Assembly (NCBI GenBank): GCA_017307355.1
Contig: JAFKFG010000027.1
Span: 1 to 64,000 of the forward strand
Reading direction: 5' to 3'
DNA from: Alphaproteobacteria bacterium
GTDB lineage: Bacteria > Pseudomonadota > Alphaproteobacteria > Micropepsales > Micropepsaceae
DNA length: 64,000 bases
Positions 49,700 to 58,420 of this stretch are shown one piece after another; position 1 is the stretch's first letter; each line of letters begins with the position of its first letter. The notes below the pieces were generated by a model. It searched no databases and was not told the DNA's origin. It saw only the letters and a list, made by a program, of their open reading frames with translations. The position numbers were made by a program, and so were the translations under genes.

Positions 49700-50122
49700 C
49701 TATTGCCCCGACAGCTGGCTGAGAATGGCGCCAAAATCCAGCCAGACCTGTTCTCGCTTGATCTCGCCCGCGCCGGTGAATTCCAGCACATGCAGCATCC
49801 GGAAAGCGAGCGGGCGCCCTTTTCCTTCAAGACCGAAAGGCTTGCCCACGGCGCGCCCGCGCCAGAGCGTTTCGTCGATCAGGAAATTCTCGCCATAGAG
49901 GCGGCGGATGCATTCGGTCTTGCTGTCCGCCAGATCCGCGAACATGGCCTGGTAGAATTTGCGGGCCTGGTCGCGGCTCCTGGCGGGACCGCCCGGCCAA
50001 CCAACCACGTCATGCTCGCAATCTTGCGTAAGCGTGGAAAGCACGCCGTCGATATCGTCGCGCGCCTCATAGTCGAAATGCTCCGCGATCTTGCGGTCCA
50101 TCACCGCGGGGGACAGGGCCAT
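49700..50122 (-). CDS. SnoaL-like (NTF2-fold) protein
   Basis: 140 residues from ATG 50122, with a TGGAGG ribosome binding site; ATG 50101 is a second in-frame start. The fold shows IAEHFDYEARDDIDGVLSTLTQDCEHDVVGWPGGPARSRDQARKFYQAMFADL, then RMLHVLEFTGAGEIKREQVWLDFGAIL. It lacks a signal peptide and should be cytoplasmic. It heads the TetR/cytochrome c unit. Such SnoaL/TetR pairs are common and suggest control by a small ligand. Confidence 0.82.
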   Translation of the reverse strand: MALSPAVMDRKIAEHFDYEARDDIDGVLSTLTQDCEHDVVGWPGGPARSRDQARKFYQAMFADLADSKTECIRRLYGENFLIDETLWRGRAVGKPFGLEGKGRPLAFRMLHVLEFTGAGEIKREQVWLDFGAILSQLSGQ

Positions 50123-50152
50123 GCGCGCCTCCAGAATAATACAATATACTCT

Positions 50153-50174
50153 TTATGAGACGTTTGTCTCATAA
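50153..50174. promoter_or_regulatory. perfect inverted repeat, probable TetR operator
   Basis: TTATGAGAC (50153-50161) and GTCTCATAA (50166-50174) are exact 9-bp complements with a GTTT spacer, 31 bases before the SnoaL-like start on the minus strand. The AT-rich bases on both sides look like promoter elements. The TGAGAC/GTCTCA core is a typical TetR-family operator shape. Confidence 0.8.
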
Positions 50175-50228
50175 GAAGGAGCGCACGTCAAGACCGGACC
50201 TAAAGAGGCCCAGGTCTGTCACAAAGCG

Positions 50229-50558
50229 TCAATCATCGCCTCGCGCTTTTGGCCGGAAATACTCTTCCGCTTCGGCGCGTTGGCTCCTGGCCTCGGCCTG
50301 AAGGTCGGCATCGGAACAGGCGACGCCGCGCGCTTGAAAATCGGCGCGAATTTTTTCCAGCACCGGATCGGGCCCCTTGCCCGACAGGCCCGTCTGCACC
50401 AGGGCGGCGACGTACTCCTCGATCAACGAATCGTGAAGGTTCATCCGTGCCGCGGCCCATTCGCCCAGCCTGGTATCGCGCCGGGCCCGGATGCGGAACA
50501 GCGTTTCCGCATCATGCGCCCATTTGGCTTCATAGCCGCGCTCGCGGTCCTCGAACAT
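50229..50558 (-). CDS. ATPase inhibitor subunit zeta (DUF1476), copy 2
   Basis: 109 residues from ATG 50558. The pattern is MFEDRERGYEAKWAHDAETLFRIRARRDTRLGEWAAARMNLHDSLIEEYVAALVQTGLSGKGPDPVLEKIRADF. It aligns along its whole length with copy 1 at 47263 but differs at many positions, so the two are old paralogues. Divergent from the large Trp/Pro-rich protein gene. Confidence 0.86.
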   Translation of the reverse strand: MFEDRERGYEAKWAHDAETLFRIRARRDTRLGEWAAARMNLHDSLIEEYVAALVQTGLSGKGPDPVLEKIRADFQARGVACSDADLQAEARSQRAEAEEYFRPKARGDD

Positions 50559-50752
50559 CTCGCCGGTCCTTTCGATCAAGCCGTCTCCTAGGAGCTATGC
50601 GCGGATCGCGCGATATCAAGACCCTGCCCAGCGCTTGCACTGCAGCATTGGCGCGATGTCACGGCGCCCCCTCGTCCCAAAAAGGGAACCCGCGCCATCC
50701 CGCGCGCATTATCACCGCCGGAGCGTTTCTGTTGTCATCGCGAGGTCATGTC

Positions 50753-52489
50753 ATGCGCCATTTTCGTGGCAGCCTTCTCATTGCCTCTTTCCTGATCGGC
50801 GCGCCGCTTCTGGCGGTGAGCGCGCTGCCCGCCCAGGCGCAATTTTCCGCCGGCATCAGCTTCGACTCGTTTCACGGCACCTTGGCCGGCTATGGCGACT
50901 GGCTCTATAGCGACCGTTGGGGCGAAGTGTGGCGTCCCATGTCCCAGGATCGCGACGATGATTGGCGTCCCTATTGGGCGGGCCATTGGGTTTCCACCCG
51001 CGAATATGGCTGGACCTGGATTTCCGACGAAGGCGATTGGGGCGACATCACCTATCATTACGGCCGCTGGGTCTATGATCCCGATGACGGTTGGCTGTGG
51101 CTGCCCGGCTATGTCTGGTCGCCCGCCTGGGTGGTGTGGCGCAGCTCCGGCCCCGATGTGGGCTGGATGCCGATGCCGCCGGATGACGCGTTCCTGGGAC
51201 CCAGCTTTTCCATCAGCATCGGCTTCGGCGATTGGAACGATATCGGCGGCTATTACGGCTATTCGCGCTGGTACGGCCCCAGCTTCGACCGGGCCCGCTT
51301 CGGCCGGCTTTGGACATTCGTGCCGGGCGACCGCCTGGCCGATCCGGGCTATCGCCGCTATGCGCTGGCCCGCCCCCAGACCGTCAACATCATCCAGAAT
51401 TCGCGCAACATCACCAACTACACCGTGGTCAACAACATCATCATCAATCGCAGCGTGAACGACACGGCGATGCGGGGCGGGCGGGCGCCGCAACCCGTCG
51501 CCGCCAACACGGTGTTGCGCAACACGCGCCTGGTGACGCGGGTGGATCAGGGCGAACAGATCCAGGCCCGCGCCCGCCAGGAACGGCCGCGCGGCAATGG
51601 CCAGATCAACAGCGCCCCGCCGCCCACCCAGGCGCAGATCCGCACCTTGTCCACGCGGCCCGTGCCCGTGTCGGTCAATCGCGGCAACAACGCGGCACCG
51701 GGCGGCGGCCCGAGCAACAACAATAACGGCAACCCGCAAAATCGCGGCGGGCCGCGCCATCTCTTCAGCCAGGCCAATGCGCAAGAGCTTGCCGCCCGCG
51801 GCGGCCAGCAGGCGCCCAATGCCGCGCCAACCCCCGCGACACCTGCCGCTCGGGCACCCAATGCGCCGCAGCCGGGCGCGGGACCGCAGAACGGTCCCGG
51901 CAATGCGGGGCCGGAGCGCAATCGCGACAATAACGGGCCGGGCAACGGCCTGCGCAACGACAACCGGCGCGGTCCCGAGCGGCAGCTTCCCGGCACGCTT
52001 GCGCCCACGCCCGCCAACCCGCCGCAAGCCGAACGTCCGCAGCCGCCCGCGATGGGCCGCCCCGCGCCCGGCGATAATCCGTCCACGGAAGATCGCGGCC
52101 GCCAGGCCGACCGCCCGCCCCGTGCCTTGCCCGGCCAGCAGCCCCCGCCGCCCGCGATGAACGAGCGGCCGCAGCCCGAACGGGCCGCGCCACCTCGCGA
52201 AATGCCGCCGCCGCCCGCGCCGGTACAAAGAGAGCAGCCGCAGCGCGAGCAGCCGCAGCGATCGATGGAACAGCGCATGCCGGATCGCGGCCCGCCGCCC
52301 GAACGCGCCGCGCCGCCCCGCGAAATGCCGCCCCAGCGTGAGGTGCCCCAGACGCGGCCGCGCGAACAAGCCCAGCCGCGAGAACAAGCCCAACCTCGCG
52401 AGCAGGCTCGCCCCAACAATCCGCCGCCCGACCGGGGACGCGGTCAGGATCGTGGGCGCGGCAATGATCGCAACGACGACAATCGTTGA
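50753..52489 (+). CDS. exported DUF6600-like protein with long Pro/Gln/Arg-rich tail
   Basis: 578 residues from ATG 50753. The signal peptide (MRHFRGSLLIASFLIGAPLLAVSALPAQAQ) is followed by a Trp/Tyr-rich domain with repeating Trp-Tyr-Asp units: YGDWLYSDRWGEVWRPM, WRPYWAGHWVSTREYGWTWISDEGDWGDITYHYGRWVYDPDDGWLWLPGYVWSPAWVVWRSSG. This is the DUF6600-type pattern. From about residue 230 to the end the chain is low complexity, rich in Asn, Pro, Gln and Arg, with degenerate repeats of REQ-AQP and ERAAPPREMPP type. It is probably secreted or envelope-bound; function unknown. Confidence 0.8.
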   Translation: MRHFRGSLLIASFLIGAPLLAVSALPAQAQFSAGISFDSFHGTLAGYGDWLYSDRWGEVWRPMSQDRDDDWRPYWAGHWVSTREYGWTWISDEGDWGDITYHYGRWVYDPDDGWLWLPGYVWSPAWVVWRSSGPDVGWMPMPPDDAFLGPSFSISIGFGDWNDIGGYYGYSRWYGPSFDRARFGRLWTFVPGDRLADPGYRRYALARPQTVNIIQNSRNITNYTVVNNIIINRSVNDTAMRGGRAPQPVAANTVLRNTRLVTRVDQGEQIQARARQERPRGNGQINSAPPPTQAQIRTLSTRPVPVSVNRGNNAAPGGGPSNNNNGNPQNRGGPRHLFSQANAQELAARGGQQAPNAAPTPATPAARAPNAPQPGAGPQNGPGNAGPERNRDNNGPGNGLRNDNRRGPERQLPGTLAPTPANPPQAERPQPPAMGRPAPGDNPSTEDRGRQADRPPRALPGQQPPPPAMNERPQPERAAPPREMPPPPAPVQREQPQREQPQRSMEQRMPDRGPPPERAAPPREMPPQREVPQTRPREQAQPREQAQPREQARPNNPPPDRGRGQDRGRGNDRNDDNR

Positions 52490-52509
52490 CGCCACGACAG
52501 CCGCCCCCG

Positions 52510-52614
52510 TTGAAGCTTTACCAGGGTGCCTATCACGACATGTTGAACGACATCGTGAAGGACCAGGTGATGGCCGACATCAAAGCCTGGATCGCGGCAC
52601 GCCTGCCCGCGTGA
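52510..52614 (+). pseudogene. remnant of an alpha/beta hydrolase (monoacylglycerol lipase-like) gene
   Basis: In frame from 52510 to TGA 52612-52614, 34 codons read LKLYQGAYHDMLNDIVKDQVMADIKAWIAARLPA. This matches the C-terminal end of monoacylglycerol-lipase/lysophospholipase-type alpha/beta hydrolases, whose catalytic histidine lies in the GxYH(D/E) motif. No upstream part of such a gene is present; instead the DUF6600 gene ends 20 bases before it. The rest has been lost by deletion. Confidence 0.7.
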
Positions 52615-52645
52615 TCACGGGCAGGCGCTTCTTGCGCCGCGTCGG

Positions 52646-53386
52646 TCAGAGCCAGGCCCTGAGGCCGATCGCCACCCGCAAGGCAGAGCTTGTTTCGCCC
52701 GCCCCGCGCCGGAGCGCCGCCGTTCCGCCGAACCTGTTCTCATAAGTGAGGGCCAGATAGGGCGCGAATTTGCGGTCGATTTCGTAGCGCAGGCGCAAGC
52801 CCGCATCGACATCGCTCAGCCCCGCGCCCGTCAGCCGCGCCGCATCGGGACGGGAATAGAAATTGGCTTCCCATTGCGGCTGCAGGATCAGCCGCTGCGT
52901 GAGCAGAAGATCGTAACTGCCTTCCAGCCGCGCGGCATAGCGGCCCCGGTCGCCGATATAAGCGGTGGCCGAGACATGGAAGAACAGCGGCGCCAGCCCT
53001 TCCACGCCGAACGCGAACCAGCCCCGCCCCGGGCCGGAATCCGCATCCAGCCGGACACCGCCTTGCAGGTCGAAATAGCGCGAGATGGGCCGGGAATAGA
53101 GAAGTTCATGCCGGCCCTCCTCGATGCGTCCGTCCGACGCCGCCTCTCCTTCGCTTTTGAGCCGAAGCCGGTTCATGTCGGTCCCCGCCCAGGCTTCGCC
53201 CGACCAGCGGAAGCTGTTTTCGGCGCCGAAGCGCCCTTCGAACTGGTCCAGCAGCAGATGATAGTAAATGTGATCGTCATGCACCGGCGCGCCATAGGGC
53301 GCGGCGATGGATTCGGTTTGCGCTCCGGCGGCAACGGGAAACAGCATCGCCGCGGCGAACGGCAGCACGCGCATCCAGCTTCTCAT
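52646..53386 (-). CDS. copB: copper resistance outer-membrane protein B
   Basis: 246 residues from ATG 53386, overlapping the CopA stop by 4 bases (ATGA). The signal peptide (MRSWMRVLPFAAAMLFPVAAGA) is followed by the CopB/PcoB pattern: DDHIYYHLLLDQFEGRFGAENSFRWSGEAWAGTDMNRLRLKSEGE, then beta-barrel strands ending ALRVAIGLRAWL. CopB is an outer-membrane barrel that works with the multicopper oxidase CopA in periplasmic copper handling. The usual long Met-rich N-terminal region is nearly absent. Confidence 0.9.
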   Translation of the reverse strand: MRSWMRVLPFAAAMLFPVAAGAQTESIAAPYGAPVHDDHIYYHLLLDQFEGRFGAENSFRWSGEAWAGTDMNRLRLKSEGEAASDGRIEEGRHELLYSRPISRYFDLQGGVRLDADSGPGRGWFAFGVEGLAPLFFHVSATAYIGDRGRYAARLEGSYDLLLTQRLILQPQWEANFYSRPDAARLTGAGLSDVDAGLRLRYEIDRKFAPYLALTYENRFGGTAALRRGAGETSSALRVAIGLRAWL

Positions 53387-55146
53387 GACACCACCACGGT
53401 GCGGAACATGCCGCTTTCCATGTGGAACATCAGGTGACAGTGAAAGGCCCAATGCCCCGGCACATCGGCGGTATAGACGAAGCTCACCCGCTCGTTCGGC
53501 TTGACATTGACGGTGTGCTTGAGCGGCGACCGTTCGCCCTGGCCGTTTTCCAGCGCGAACAGAAAGCCGTGCAGATGGATCGGGTGTTCCATCATCGTGT
53601 CGTTGATCAGCACGAAGCGCACCGTTTCGCCCAGCTTCACCGGCACCGGCGGCGCCTCCGAGAATTTCTTTCCGTCGAAGCCCCAGATCCACCGCTCCAT
53701 ATTGCCCGTGAGATGAAACGCGATCTCGCGGATGTTTCCGCTGGGCAAAGGCGCTGCGGTTCGCGCTTTCAATTGCGCATAGCGCAAAGTGCCGCGGCCA
53801 TTGCCGTCGAGCCCGGTACCCGCCTCGTCCTGACGGCCGGCCGGACTTGGCATCACATTGTCCACTTGCGGCCCGGTCCGTAGCGCCGCCGCTTGCGGCA
53901 TCGCTGCGGCGGCATGCGCGGAATGATCCATGCCCGGCATGTCAGCCATGTCGCCGCCGCCGCCGGAGGATGGAGACGCGGGCTTCTGGTGCGCGCTGTG
54001 ATCCATCCCCGCCATGTCGTGACCGCCCATCGCCATGCCGCCCATGCCCATATCGGCCATGGAGCGCAGCGGCGCGGGATCCAGAGGCGGCGCGGCGGCG
54101 GCCATTCCCAATCGCGGCGCCAGGCTGGCCAGCGCGAAGCCGCTGCGGTCCTGCGCCTGGGCGAAGATCGCATGGGCCATGTCCTGGGATGGCGTCACGA
54201 TCACGTCATAGGTTTCGGCGACGCCGATGCGGAATTCCTCCACCGTCACCGGTTCGACATCGCTGCCGTCCGCCTGAACGATGGTGAGATCCAGGCCCGG
54301 AATGCGCACATCGAACGTCGTCATCGCCGCGCCATTGATGAAGCGCAGGCGCACCCGCTCGCCGGGCTTGAAAAGCCCCGTCCAGTTGGCGGCGGGCGGC
54401 AAGCCGTTGACCAGGAAGGTATAGGTCGCGCCCGTCACATCCATGATGTCCGACGGGCTCATCCGCATATTACCCCACATCAGCCGGTCGTCCAGCGTCC
54501 GGCCAAGCCCGTCGCGGCGCACATCGCGGATGAAGGTCCCCAAAGTGCGCTGGTGGTAGTTGTAGTAATCGCTTTGCTGCTTGAGGTTGGACATGACGGT
54601 CATGGGATCTTCGTCCGTCCAGTCCGACAGCATCACCACATAATCGCGGTCATAGGCATAGGGTTCGGGATGCCTGGGCTCCAGGATCATCGGCCCGATC
54701 AGGCCGGTCTGTTCCTGCATGCCGCTATGGCTGTGGTACCAATAGGTGCCGCTTTGAACGATGGGAAAGCGATAGGTGAAGGTCTCGCCCGGCGGAATGC
54801 CCGCGAAGGTGAGGCCGGGCACGCCGTCCATGGCGTTGGGCAGCTTCAGCCCGTGCCAATGGATCGACGAAGTTTCCGAAAGCCCGTTGCTCACCCGGAT
54901 GGTGGCGATGTCGCCTTCGCGCAGGCGCAGCAGCGGTCCCGGCATGGAGCCGTTCGCCACCGTCGCCATGCGGCGGCGGCCGGTGATGTTGACCGGCAAT
55001 GTGCCCAGCGAAAGATCGATATCGGGGCCTGTGAGGGAAGCGGGCGCGGCCTTGCCAGCGCTGGATGTGAGTGCAGTGAGCCCGCCACTCGCGGCCAGGC
55101 CCAGAACGAATTGACGCCGTGTGGGAACACGGAAGGCATGCGGCAT
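53383..55146 (-). CDS. copA: multicopper oxidase CopA, Tat-exported
   Basis: 587 residues from ATG 55146, with a GAGG ribosome binding site. A Tat signal VPTRRQFVLGLAASGGLTAL is followed by three cupredoxin domains. Copper ligands: HWHG (96-99), YWYHSHSG, HPIHLHG and the C-terminal HCHLMFHMESGM. A Met/His-rich insert with MGMGGMAMGGHDMAGMDHSAH and MADMPGMDHSAH, characteristic of CopA/PcoA, lies before domain 3. It oxidises Cu(I) or sequesters copper in the periplasm. It is followed by copB with ATGA coupling, and a Met/His/Cys-rich gene lies upstream. Confidence 0.94.
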   Translation of the reverse strand: MPHAFRVPTRRQFVLGLAASGGLTALTSSAGKAAPASLTGPDIDLSLGTLPVNITGRRRMATVANGSMPGPLLRLREGDIATIRVSNGLSETSSIHWHGLKLPNAMDGVPGLTFAGIPPGETFTYRFPIVQSGTYWYHSHSGMQEQTGLIGPMILEPRHPEPYAYDRDYVVMLSDWTDEDPMTVMSNLKQQSDYYNYHQRTLGTFIRDVRRDGLGRTLDDRLMWGNMRMSPSDIMDVTGATYTFLVNGLPPAANWTGLFKPGERVRLRFINGAAMTTFDVRIPGLDLTIVQADGSDVEPVTVEEFRIGVAETYDVIVTPSQDMAHAIFAQAQDRSGFALASLAPRLGMAAAAPPLDPAPLRSMADMGMGGMAMGGHDMAGMDHSAHQKPASPSSGGGGDMADMPGMDHSAHAAAAMPQAAALRTGPQVDNVMPSPAGRQDEAGTGLDGNGRGTLRYAQLKARTAAPLPSGNIREIAFHLTGNMERWIWGFDGKKFSEAPPVPVKLGETVRFVLINDTMMEHPIHLHGFLFALENGQGERSPLKHTVNVKPNERVSFVYTADVPGHWAFHCHLMFHMESGMFRTVVVS

Positions 55147-55279
55147 GATTTCCTCGCGCCATTTTTGGGACCCCGATGGGCCCGCGCTGCGAATGAGATC
55201 GCGCAGACGCCCCATGCCGGTGGCATGGCGCGCACGCGATGAAAGGCCCACGCGCAAAGGCACGCGGGCATTCACACCG

Positions 55280-55621
55280 TCAGGCGATGGGAGGAGGAAG
55301 CGCGGGTTTTTCGGTCAGGTTTTCCGGGCGCGATTGCGACGGCCATGCGGGCCGCAGCGAAATCATGGCGGCGGACGCCACCGCCAGGGGATTGTTCAAC
55401 AACGCCGTGCCGCCCAGCACGCAGGAACAACATTGCCGGTCGCAAGGCGCATGGTGCGCAGGCATGTGCCGGTCGCACGGCATCTGCATCGCCTTACCCG
55501 GCATAGCCGTCATCGCATGTGCGGACATGGCGGGCATCGGCATGGCGGATGCGGGCATCGCGCCGCCGATCACGGCCAATGCCAGGAGCAGAATGACTAG
55601 ATTTTTCAAGGCGTGTCGCAT
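55280..55621 (-). CDS. small Met/His/Cys-rich exported protein, copper-linked
   Basis: 113 residues from ATG 55621. The signal peptide (MRHALKNLVILLLALAVIGGAMPASA) is followed by repeated Met-Pro and His motifs (MPMPAMSAHAMTAMPGKAMQMPCDRHMPAHHAPCDRQCCSCVLGG), ideal for Cu(I). It resembles small periplasmic copper-binding proteins encoded before copAB. It shares the direction of copA (133-base gap) and may be the first gene of that operon. Confidence 0.7.
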   Translation of the reverse strand: MRHALKNLVILLLALAVIGGAMPASAMPMPAMSAHAMTAMPGKAMQMPCDRHMPAHHAPCDRQCCSCVLGGTALLNNPLAVASAAMISLRPAWPSQSRPENLTEKPALPPPIA

Positions 55622-55666
55622 GCGCCCATTCAATTTAGTCGCGGGACGGCCCCGGCGCAACTCGCG

Positions 55667-57412
55667 CTAATGCCCCACCGCCGAACCCGAGGTGGCGCGG
55701 CGGTCATTGGCGCCATAGACCACCCGCTTGCCGTTCTTGGTGCCGACCAGAATGGCTTCGTCGAAGCCGAACAGGATATTGCCGGGCTCTTCGCTGATCT
55801 TGTAGCCGGCCGCTTCCAGTTCCTTCTTCACTTCCGGCTTGATCGCGCCCGGCTCGGCGGTGATCACGTCGGGCAGCCATTGATGATGCAGGCGGGGCGC
55901 GTCCACCGCCGCTTTCACATTCATCTTGTGGTCCACCACATTCAGGATCGATTCCAGCACGGTGGTGATGATGAAGGATCCGCCGGGACTTCCCGTCACC
56001 ATGAACAGCTTGCCGTCCTTGGTGACGATGCTGGGGCTCATCGACGACAGCGGGCGCTTGCCCGGCTGGATCGAATTGGCCGCGCCCTGCACCAACCCAT
56101 AAAGATTGGGCGCGCCCACTTTCGAGGTGAAATCGTCCATCTCATTGTTGAGGAAGAAGCCGGTATTGCCCGCGATCACCTGGGCGCCGAAGCCGGATTC
56201 GATGCCGTTGATGGTATAGGTGATCGAGACCGCGTTGCCCGCCTTGTCCACCACCGAATAATGGGTGGTCTGGGCGTCTTCATGCGGCGGGGTGCCGGGC
56301 TTGACCTCGGACGACGGCGTCGCCTTGACCGGATCGATCTTGGCCCGGATGGCCGCGGCATGTTGCGGCGACAGGATCTTGTCCAGCGGATTCTTCACGA
56401 AATTGGGATCGCCCAGCCCGTAATTGCGGTCGACAAAGGCATGGCGCATCGCTTCGACCATGAAGTGGATGCTCTGGGCCGAATGATGCCCCATCTTGTC
56501 CATCGGATAGGCCGACAGGATATTGGCGATCTCGCAAATGATCGGCCCGCCCGATGACGGCGGCGGCGCCGAGATGATGCGATAGCCGCGATAGTCGCAG
56601 GTGATCACCGGCGTTTCCTCGGCGGTGAAGGATGCGAAATCCTGCATGGTGAGAAGCCCGCCCCGCGCCTTGGACGCCGCCACCACGCGGTTCGCAATGT
56701 CGCCTTTATAAAAGACATCCGGCCCCTTGGCGGAAATCTGTTTCAGGGTGGCGGCCAGATCCTTTTGCACCAGCCTGTCGCCCGCCGCATAAGGCTGGCC
56801 GTTCTTCAGGAAGATGGCGGCCACATTGGGCTCCTTGCGGAAATATTTCTCATTGGCTTTGAAGAAGGCCACATCGCCCGGCATCAGGGTGAAGCCCTCT
56901 TCCGCCAGCTTGATCGCGGGCGCCATCACTTGCGCGCGGCTCATGGTGCCGTATTGGGTGAGCATCTTCTCCAGCCCCGCCACCGTGCCCGGCACCGCGA
57001 CGGCCTTGTAACCGTAGAGGCTCGCCATCGGGATGATGTTGCCCTTGGCATCCAGATACATATTGGCGCTGGCGGCCATGGGCGCCTTTTCGCGGAAGTT
57101 GATGAAGGTGTCCTTGCCGTTGGCCAGATGAATGGTGGCAAGCCCGCCGCCGCCGATATTGCCCGCCGAAGGATACGTCACCGCCAGCGCGTAACCGATG
57201 GCCACCGCCGCATCGACGGCGTTGCCGCCCTGTTTCAGGATTTGCGCGCCGACTTCGCTGGCATAATGCTGGGCGCTCACCGCCATGCCGTTCGCCGCTT
57301 CCACCGGCGCTTCCGCCTTGGCGGCGGGCGGCGGCGCGAACGAGGCCATCTGGGCGAAGGCCAGCGAGGGCGCGAACAGAAAACCGCCAAGCACCGCACG
57401 GAAATAACGCAT
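55667..57412 (-). CDS. ggt: gamma-glutamyltransferase, exported
   Basis: 581 residues with a signal peptide (MRYFRAVLGGFLFAPSLAFAQ). GGT features in order: GMAVSAQHYASEVGAQILKQGGNAVDAAVAIGYALAVTYPSAGNIGGGG, INFREKAP, SAPPPSSGGP, then DAQTTHYSVVD with the autocatalytic threonine near residue 380, and the small-subunit RPLSSMSPSIV and GSPGGS motifs. The precursor cleaves itself before the Thr to form large and small subunits. It transfers gamma-glutamyl groups from glutathione in the periplasm. Confidence 0.94.
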   Translation of the reverse strand: MRYFRAVLGGFLFAPSLAFAQMASFAPPPAAKAEAPVEAANGMAVSAQHYASEVGAQILKQGGNAVDAAVAIGYALAVTYPSAGNIGGGGLATIHLANGKDTFINFREKAPMAASANMYLDAKGNIIPMASLYGYKAVAVPGTVAGLEKMLTQYGTMSRAQVMAPAIKLAEEGFTLMPGDVAFFKANEKYFRKEPNVAAIFLKNGQPYAAGDRLVQKDLAATLKQISAKGPDVFYKGDIANRVVAASKARGGLLTMQDFASFTAEETPVITCDYRGYRIISAPPPSSGGPIICEIANILSAYPMDKMGHHSAQSIHFMVEAMRHAFVDRNYGLGDPNFVKNPLDKILSPQHAAAIRAKIDPVKATPSSEVKPGTPPHEDAQTTHYSVVDKAGNAVSITYTINGIESGFGAQVIAGNTGFFLNNEMDDFTSKVGAPNLYGLVQGAANSIQPGKRPLSSMSPSIVTKDGKLFMVTGSPGGSFIITTVLESILNVVDHKMNVKAAVDAPRLHHQWLPDVITAEPGAIKPEVKKELEAAGYKISEEPGNILFGFDEAILVGTKNGKRVVYGANDRRATSGSAVGH

Positions 57413-57618
57413 CGCCCATCCCCTGATTTTTCGAAAAGACTAGATAGGACGATATGGAGGCGCAAGCAGCGCCGCCGCAGGGCACGGTTGCGCGCCTCGA
57501 CGGATGAACGGCGGAACGTCCGCGCGACGCGCGGCATTTCTCCCCCGATGCGCGCACCATCGCGGGCAGGACGAAATAATCAAAGCCGCATTGACGGCCC
57601 GTCCGCGCGGATGTAACG

Positions 57619-57636
57619 TATTACCGTACGGTAATA
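57619..57636. promoter_or_regulatory. 18-bp perfect palindrome, probable ArsR operator
   Basis: TATTACCGTACGGTAATA reads identically on both strands. It is 11 bases upstream of the SRPBCC gene start, in the leader of an SRPBCC-ArsR operon, so binding would block transcription or translation initiation. The ArsR-family regulator encoded downstream is the natural candidate to bind it. Confidence 0.8.
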
Positions 57637-57647
57637 TATCAAAAACC

Positions 57648-58091
57648 ATGACCCAGGTTCAGCCCAACGTCTCCCGCTCGCTCGAGATCCACGCCACCCC
57701 CAGCAAAGTCTGGCGCTATTTCGCCAGCCAGGAAGGGCTTCGCCGCTGGATCAGCCCCAATCTGGAAATCGATCTGAAGGTGGGCGGCAAATATCGTTTC
57801 CTCGGTCCCGACAACAAAACCTGGGTCACGGGCCATGTGCTGGAGCTGGTGCCACAAGCCTGGTTGATCCTGTCATGGCAGGAACAGGATCGGGGCTGGG
57901 CCAACCCCGCCCGCCTGGTGCTGGCGCTGGAAGCCTCGGCCACCGGCACCAAAGCCACCATGCGCTTCGACGGCTTTGCCGGCATCGGGCGCGCCGACTG
58001 GACCGATGTGGTGGCCGATTACGAGCGCGGCTCCGACGCGCACAAGACGCTGGAAACCCTGGCCGCCCTGGTGATGCAAGATGCGGACTGA
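57648..58091 (+). CDS. SRPBCC (AHSA1-like) domain protein
   Basis: 147 residues from ATG 57648; longer upstream frames cross the palindrome. The START/AHSA1 pattern is LEIHATPSKVWRYFASQEGLRRWISPNLEIDLKVGGKYRFLGPDNKTWVTGHVLELVPQAWLILSW. Its stop overlaps the ArsR gene start by 11 bases. SRPBCC proteins bind hydrophobic ligands; with an ArsR partner the pair is a frequent bacterial unit whose ligand is unknown. Confidence 0.86.
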   Translation: MTQVQPNVSRSLEIHATPSKVWRYFASQEGLRRWISPNLEIDLKVGGKYRFLGPDNKTWVTGHVLELVPQAWLILSWQEQDRGWANPARLVLALEASATGTKATMRFDGFAGIGRADWTDVVADYERGSDAHKTLETLAALVMQDAD

Positions 58092-58413
58092 CGCCACCGG
58101 CGCGCTGTTCAAGATTCTGGCCGATCCCACCCGCCGGCAGATCCTGGATCTTCTGGCCGAGCGCGGGCCGTTGAATGTGAGCCAGCTGGCGGCGGAATTT
58201 CCCGGCCTGGTCGCGTCGGGAATTTCCAAGCACCTGATGGGATTGCGCGCCACCGGCCTGGTGCAGGCCGACCGCGACGGCCGCCAGCAGATTTATCGCA
58301 TCGATGCCGCCAAGGTGACGGGCACGCTGGCGCCCTGGCTGACGAAATACGAACGCTACAGCAGCGCCGCGCTGGAACGGTTGCGCGATGCCGCCGAAAA
58401 CGACGCCGATTGA
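58081..58413 (+). CDS. ArsR family transcriptional regulator
   Basis: 110 residues. The winged helix is LFKILADPTRRQILDLLAERGPLNVSQLAAEFPGLVASGISKHLMGLRATGLVQADRDGRQQIYRID. The metal-binding ELCVCDL-type motif of metal-sensing ArsR proteins is absent, so it belongs to the non-metal class often paired with SRPBCC proteins. The 18-bp palindrome upstream of the operon is its likely site, giving autoregulation. Confidence 0.9.
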   Translation: MRTDATGALFKILADPTRRQILDLLAERGPLNVSQLAAEFPGLVASGISKHLMGLRATGLVQADRDGRQQIYRIDAAKVTGTLAPWLTKYERYSSAALERLRDAAENDAD

Positions 58414-58420
58414 GCCGCGC

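Noticed and set aside
50735..52495. 586-codon minus-strand open frame
   Set aside because: Antisense to the Pro/Gln-rich DUF6600 gene; Leu/Arg/Gly-rich mirror of its low-complexity tail.
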